Shown: piece after piece, positions 6,378-8,621 of the stretch
How positions within the stretch are numbered: the first letter of the stretch is position 1
Layout: each line of letters starts with the position of its first letter
Source of the DNA: Calditrichota bacterium
GTDB lineage: Bacteria > Calditrichota > Calditrichia > RBG-13-44-9
Assembly (NCBI GenBank): GCA_024276455.1
Contig: JAJRXE010000530.1
Coordinates: 1 to 8,621, forward strand
Reading direction: 5' to 3'
DNA length: 8,621 nucleotides
The notes under the pieces: generated by a model
The model's input: only the letters and a program-made list of their open reading frames with translations
What the model was told of the DNA's origin: nothing
Databases searched by the model: none
Translations under genes and position numbers: made by a program

Positions 6378-8351
6378 ATGAAAAGAATTTTTACAACCCG
6401 CTGGTTCATCGGGCTGCTGTTTTTGAGTAGCACAATCTGTTTCTCTATACAGGCACAGGAATACTCCCGGGCCCCCGGGGGGGTGGTGAATCCCGAAACA
6501 ATGGGCTACCACCTGGTACCTCCCCACCAACGTCTGGCACTAACGCCCGCTCAACTTTTTCGGGACGGCATTGTGGGCATGGACGAAGATAGTCTGGGAT
6601 TGGAAATTGACCTGGGCGACACCACCCTGTTTGGCCTAGTGTACTCCGGTCCGTTTTATTTTGAATACCAGCTCTCAGACTATCTGTTTCCCCGCTATCG
6701 GGAAGCCAGCAAACTGGAACGAGGACGAGGGGTCATTCGAATTAAAAATTTTTTTGTAGATTGGCGCCATCAAAACGTGAATCGCTGGAAAGACCAGGGC
6801 GTCATGGCTTACCGATTGTCTCTCTGGCGGCGGACCGAGACCGGGGTTAAACCGCTGGGCATGTACGACGCCTGTGTCCGCTTTAAGCGCCTGGAAAATG
6901 GGGAATTTCAGAAAGGATTAACAATAACCGAAGGACCCATTGTTAACCTGCTCACGTCCGATCACCCGGACTGGTTGGTGATTTCGCTGGAAACGGATCG
7001 ACCTTCCCGCGTACGCATCCGCCTCTCCGATGGGCAGGAATTCACCGACGGAATCCAGGCCATTCGTCACGAAGTAAACATCCGAAATCTGCAGCCAGAT
7101 CGAGAGTACCGCTACCAAGTTGTGGCGTTCGTCGAAAAAGACACTCTGATCACACCGGAATTCCCTTTTCGTAGTGCCCCTCCCAAAGGAAAGGGAGAAG
7201 TGGTGTTCGCCTACACCGGCGACGGGCGGAGCGGCTACGGAGGGGGCGAACGGGCCTACCTGGGTGTGAATCAATACATCTTACGCCAAATCGGAGCAGC
7301 GGTGTACCGCCAGGGAGCCGATTTCCTGCTTTTTGGTGGCGACATGATTAATGGCTTCACTGATGATTACGACGATATTGTCATGCAATTTCGCGCGTTC
7401 AAACAGTCGCTTTTCGGGTTTCTGGTGCAGCGACCGCTTTACACTGCCGTGGGCAACCACGAAGCTCTCCTCCACCATTTTACCAAAGAAGGAGTACGCC
7501 CATTGTACATGGACAAATGGCCCTACGATTCCCTGAGCGTGGAAGCGGTATTCGCCCGTAATTTTGTTCATCCCGAAAACGGACCGCAGGAATACCCGGG
7601 TACTCCACCTTACCGGGAAAATGTGTATTCCTTCACTTACGGTAACGTGAAAATTATTGTGTACAACAACAACTACTGGTGGACATCCCATTACGCCATC
7701 CCACAATTCGGGGGTTCTCCGGAGGGCTACATTTTACCTAACCAAATGGATTGGATTCGCCGGGAACTGGAAGCAGCCGAAAAAGATCCGGCCATCCAGC
7801 ACGTGTTTCTGATGGCTCAGGAACCGGTGTTCCCTAATGGCGGACATGTAAAAGATGCCATGTGGTATTCTGGAAACAACACCGTCCGGGCTTACCTGGC
7901 CCGAAACGGCCAAACGCCCCAACCGTTTGAGAAGGGTATTGTGGAAGTACGCAACCAATTCTGGGAACTCATCAGCAATTCTTCCAAAGTGGCCGCTGTT
8001 CTGGGCTCGGACGAACACGGTTACCACCGCACCCTGATTACCCGTGAGACTCCGGTGGGCCTTTACCCGCAGGACGACCTAAACGGTAACGGAAAGCTGG
8101 ACGACGGACAAATTTCACCCAATCCCCGCTTTCGTTACCCCACCTGGTTTATTGTCAGCGGCGGTGCAGGAGCACCTTATTATGTGCAGGAACAAACTCC
8201 CTGGTCGGACTGGGTAACGCTGTACAGCTCCAACTACAATTATTTGATTTTCCGGGTGAAGGGAGATAAAGTGTCCCTGGAAGTGTATTCTGTGACCGGT
8301 CAGTTGTTAGATCAGGAGAAAAATCTGCGAGCGGTAAAGTCCCGGAAGTAA
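6378..8351 (+). CDS. Secreted calcineurin-like (purple acid phosphatase-like) metallophosphoesterase with altered metal ligands
   Basis: A 657-residue exported protein. A signal peptide (basic start, hydrophobic 8-24) probably ends at SIQA before QEYS. Residues 27-185 form a beta-rich region I do not recognise. Residues 186-267 resemble the fibronectin-III-like domain that precedes purple acid phosphatase catalytic domains. The phosphoesterase core shows TGDGR (D282), GGDMIN (D322) and VGNHE (N360-H361). Later come MAQEPVFPNGGH, where the usual metal-binding His is Q481, and LGSDEHGYHR (S544-H550), where GHxH is replaced by SDEH. So several metal ligands are changed and activity is uncertain. 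A DxNxNGxxDD calcium-loop-like stretch lies at 567-576. AGAGGGGA (6366-6373) lies just before the ATG. No sorting tail or lipobox is seen. Product location should be periplasmic or outside the cell; the substrate is unknown. Confidence 0.82.
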   Translation: MKRIFTTRWFIGLLFLSSTICFSIQAQEYSRAPGGVVNPETMGYHLVPPHQRLALTPAQLFRDGIVGMDEDSLGLEIDLGDTTLFGLVYSGPFYFEYQLSDYLFPRYREASKLERGRGVIRIKNFFVDWRHQNVNRWKDQGVMAYRLSLWRRTETGVKPLGMYDACVRFKRLENGEFQKGLTITEGPIVNLLTSDHPDWLVISLETDRPSRVRIRLSDGQEFTDGIQAIRHEVNIRNLQPDREYRYQVVAFVEKDTLITPEFPFRSAPPKGKGEVVFAYTGDGRSGYGGGERAYLGVNQYILRQIGAAVYRQGADFLLFGGDMINGFTDDYDDIVMQFRAFKQSLFGFLVQRPLYTAVGNHEALLHHFTKEGVRPLYMDKWPYDSLSVEAVFARNFVHPENGPQEYPGTPPYRENVYSFTYGNVKIIVYNNNYWWTSHYAIPQFGGSPEGYILPNQMDWIRRELEAAEKDPAIQHVFLMAQEPVFPNGGHVKDAMWYSGNNTVRAYLARNGQTPQPFEKGIVEVRNQFWELISNSSKVAAVLGSDEHGYHRTLITRETPVGLYPQDDLNGNGKLDDGQISPNPRFRYPTWFIVSGGAGAPYYVQEQTPWSDWVTLYSSNYNYLIFRVKGDKVSLEVYSVTGQLLDQEKNLRAVKSRK

Positions 8352-8621
8352 GTAAACGAGACACCGTGACCCCGGGAAGTAAAAAACTCGCCACACCGGA
8401 AAATCTGGCAAACCAGGTTTAAATAATACAAATCGGGACCAGTGCCTTTCGTCAGGGAGGCGCTGGATTTTGCCCCCGGGCACGACGAACTGTTCAAACT
8501 TGCTTCGAATCCAAAAACCCGGCAAAACGCCTTGGCGAAGCGTGCCGGGAACAAAATTCCTCCAAGGGGGAAATCGATCAAACGTACAGGTACATCAACC
8601 AGAAGTGGGAAAAGCTGCCCA
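8352..8621. other. Right-edge region with no supported gene
   Basis: After the phosphoesterase stop there is an imperfect 30-bp tandem-like repeat (8341-8400) and an 8-bp dyad AAATCTGG/CCAGGTTT (8401-8420) without a T tract. The minus-strand hairpin described separately is also here. Two plus-strand frames stay open to the edge: one from a GTG at 8442 without a good ribosome binding site, one with no start codon. One minus-strand frame is also open. None yields a recognisable protein. A decayed gene fragment or the tail of a leftward gene are both possible. Confidence 0.5.
8513..8549 (-). terminator. Terminator-like hairpin on the minus strand near the right edge
   Basis: On the minus strand CCCGGCA (8543-8549) pairs with TGCCGGG (8518-8524), with an inner CGC/GCG pair and a bulge, followed at once by five T (8513-8517). 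This orientation would end a leftward transcript from a gene to the right of the window, convergent with the phosphoesterase. No such gene can be confirmed here. Confidence 0.35.

Noticed and set aside
5813..6433. 206-codon minus-strand open frame opposite tyrS
   Set aside because: The Ser/Arg-rich translation mirrors tyrS codons, spans the tyrS terminator and the next gene start, and resembles no protein.
8312..8620. Minus-strand frame open from the right edge into the phosphoesterase gene
   Set aside because: It runs antisense into the 3' end of a well-supported gene, would cross the terminator-like hairpin, and its translation is not recognisable.

Overview
The window looks like ordinary chromosomal DNA of a Gram-negative bacterium, most likely in the FCB superphylum (Bacteroidota, Ignavibacteriota, Calditrichota and relatives). 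It has a TonB-ExbB-ExbD energy-transducing system, so an outer membrane, and a secreted metallophosphoesterase with a type I signal peptide. Its DNA polymerase III delta' subunit has the long HPDVHFIFP-type segment I associate with FCB sequences. Clear Shine-Dalgarno sequences precede most genes, which fits a Calditrichota-like lineage better than Bacteroidetes proper. The lineage is an inference by eye; no search was run.

Left half (1-3472), all on the minus strand and read right to left: an STAS-domain anti-anti-sigma-like protein, tonB, exbB, exbD and holB, whose 3' end runs off the left edge. The order is compact. The STAS-tonB and tonB-exbB gaps each hold a stem-loop directly after the upstream stop codon. 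exbD and holB abut with no spacer. A candidate sigma-70-type promoter with a perfect TTGACA box lies just upstream of the STAS gene.

Right half (3643-8351), all on the plus strand and divergent from the first block: a Sir2-family NAD-dependent protein deacylase, smpB and tyrS (10 bp apart, with a candidate promoter before smpB and an intrinsic terminator after tyrS), then a 657-residue secreted calcineurin-like phosphoesterase with a fibronectin-III-like domain. The last 270 bases hold no gene I can support, only an imperfect repeat, a small dyad and a terminator-like hairpin on the minus strand.

Functionally, exbB, exbD and tonB should form one inner-membrane complex that passes proton-motive force to outer-membrane receptors; no receptor gene is present. 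smpB and tyrS are translation housekeeping genes and holB is replication housekeeping. The least ordinary items are the secreted phosphoesterase, which has replaced several metal-ligand histidines expected for its fold, and the STAS gene placed at the head of the TonB cluster. I see no CRISPR array, insertion sequence, tRNA or rRNA, and no clear previously undescribed system.
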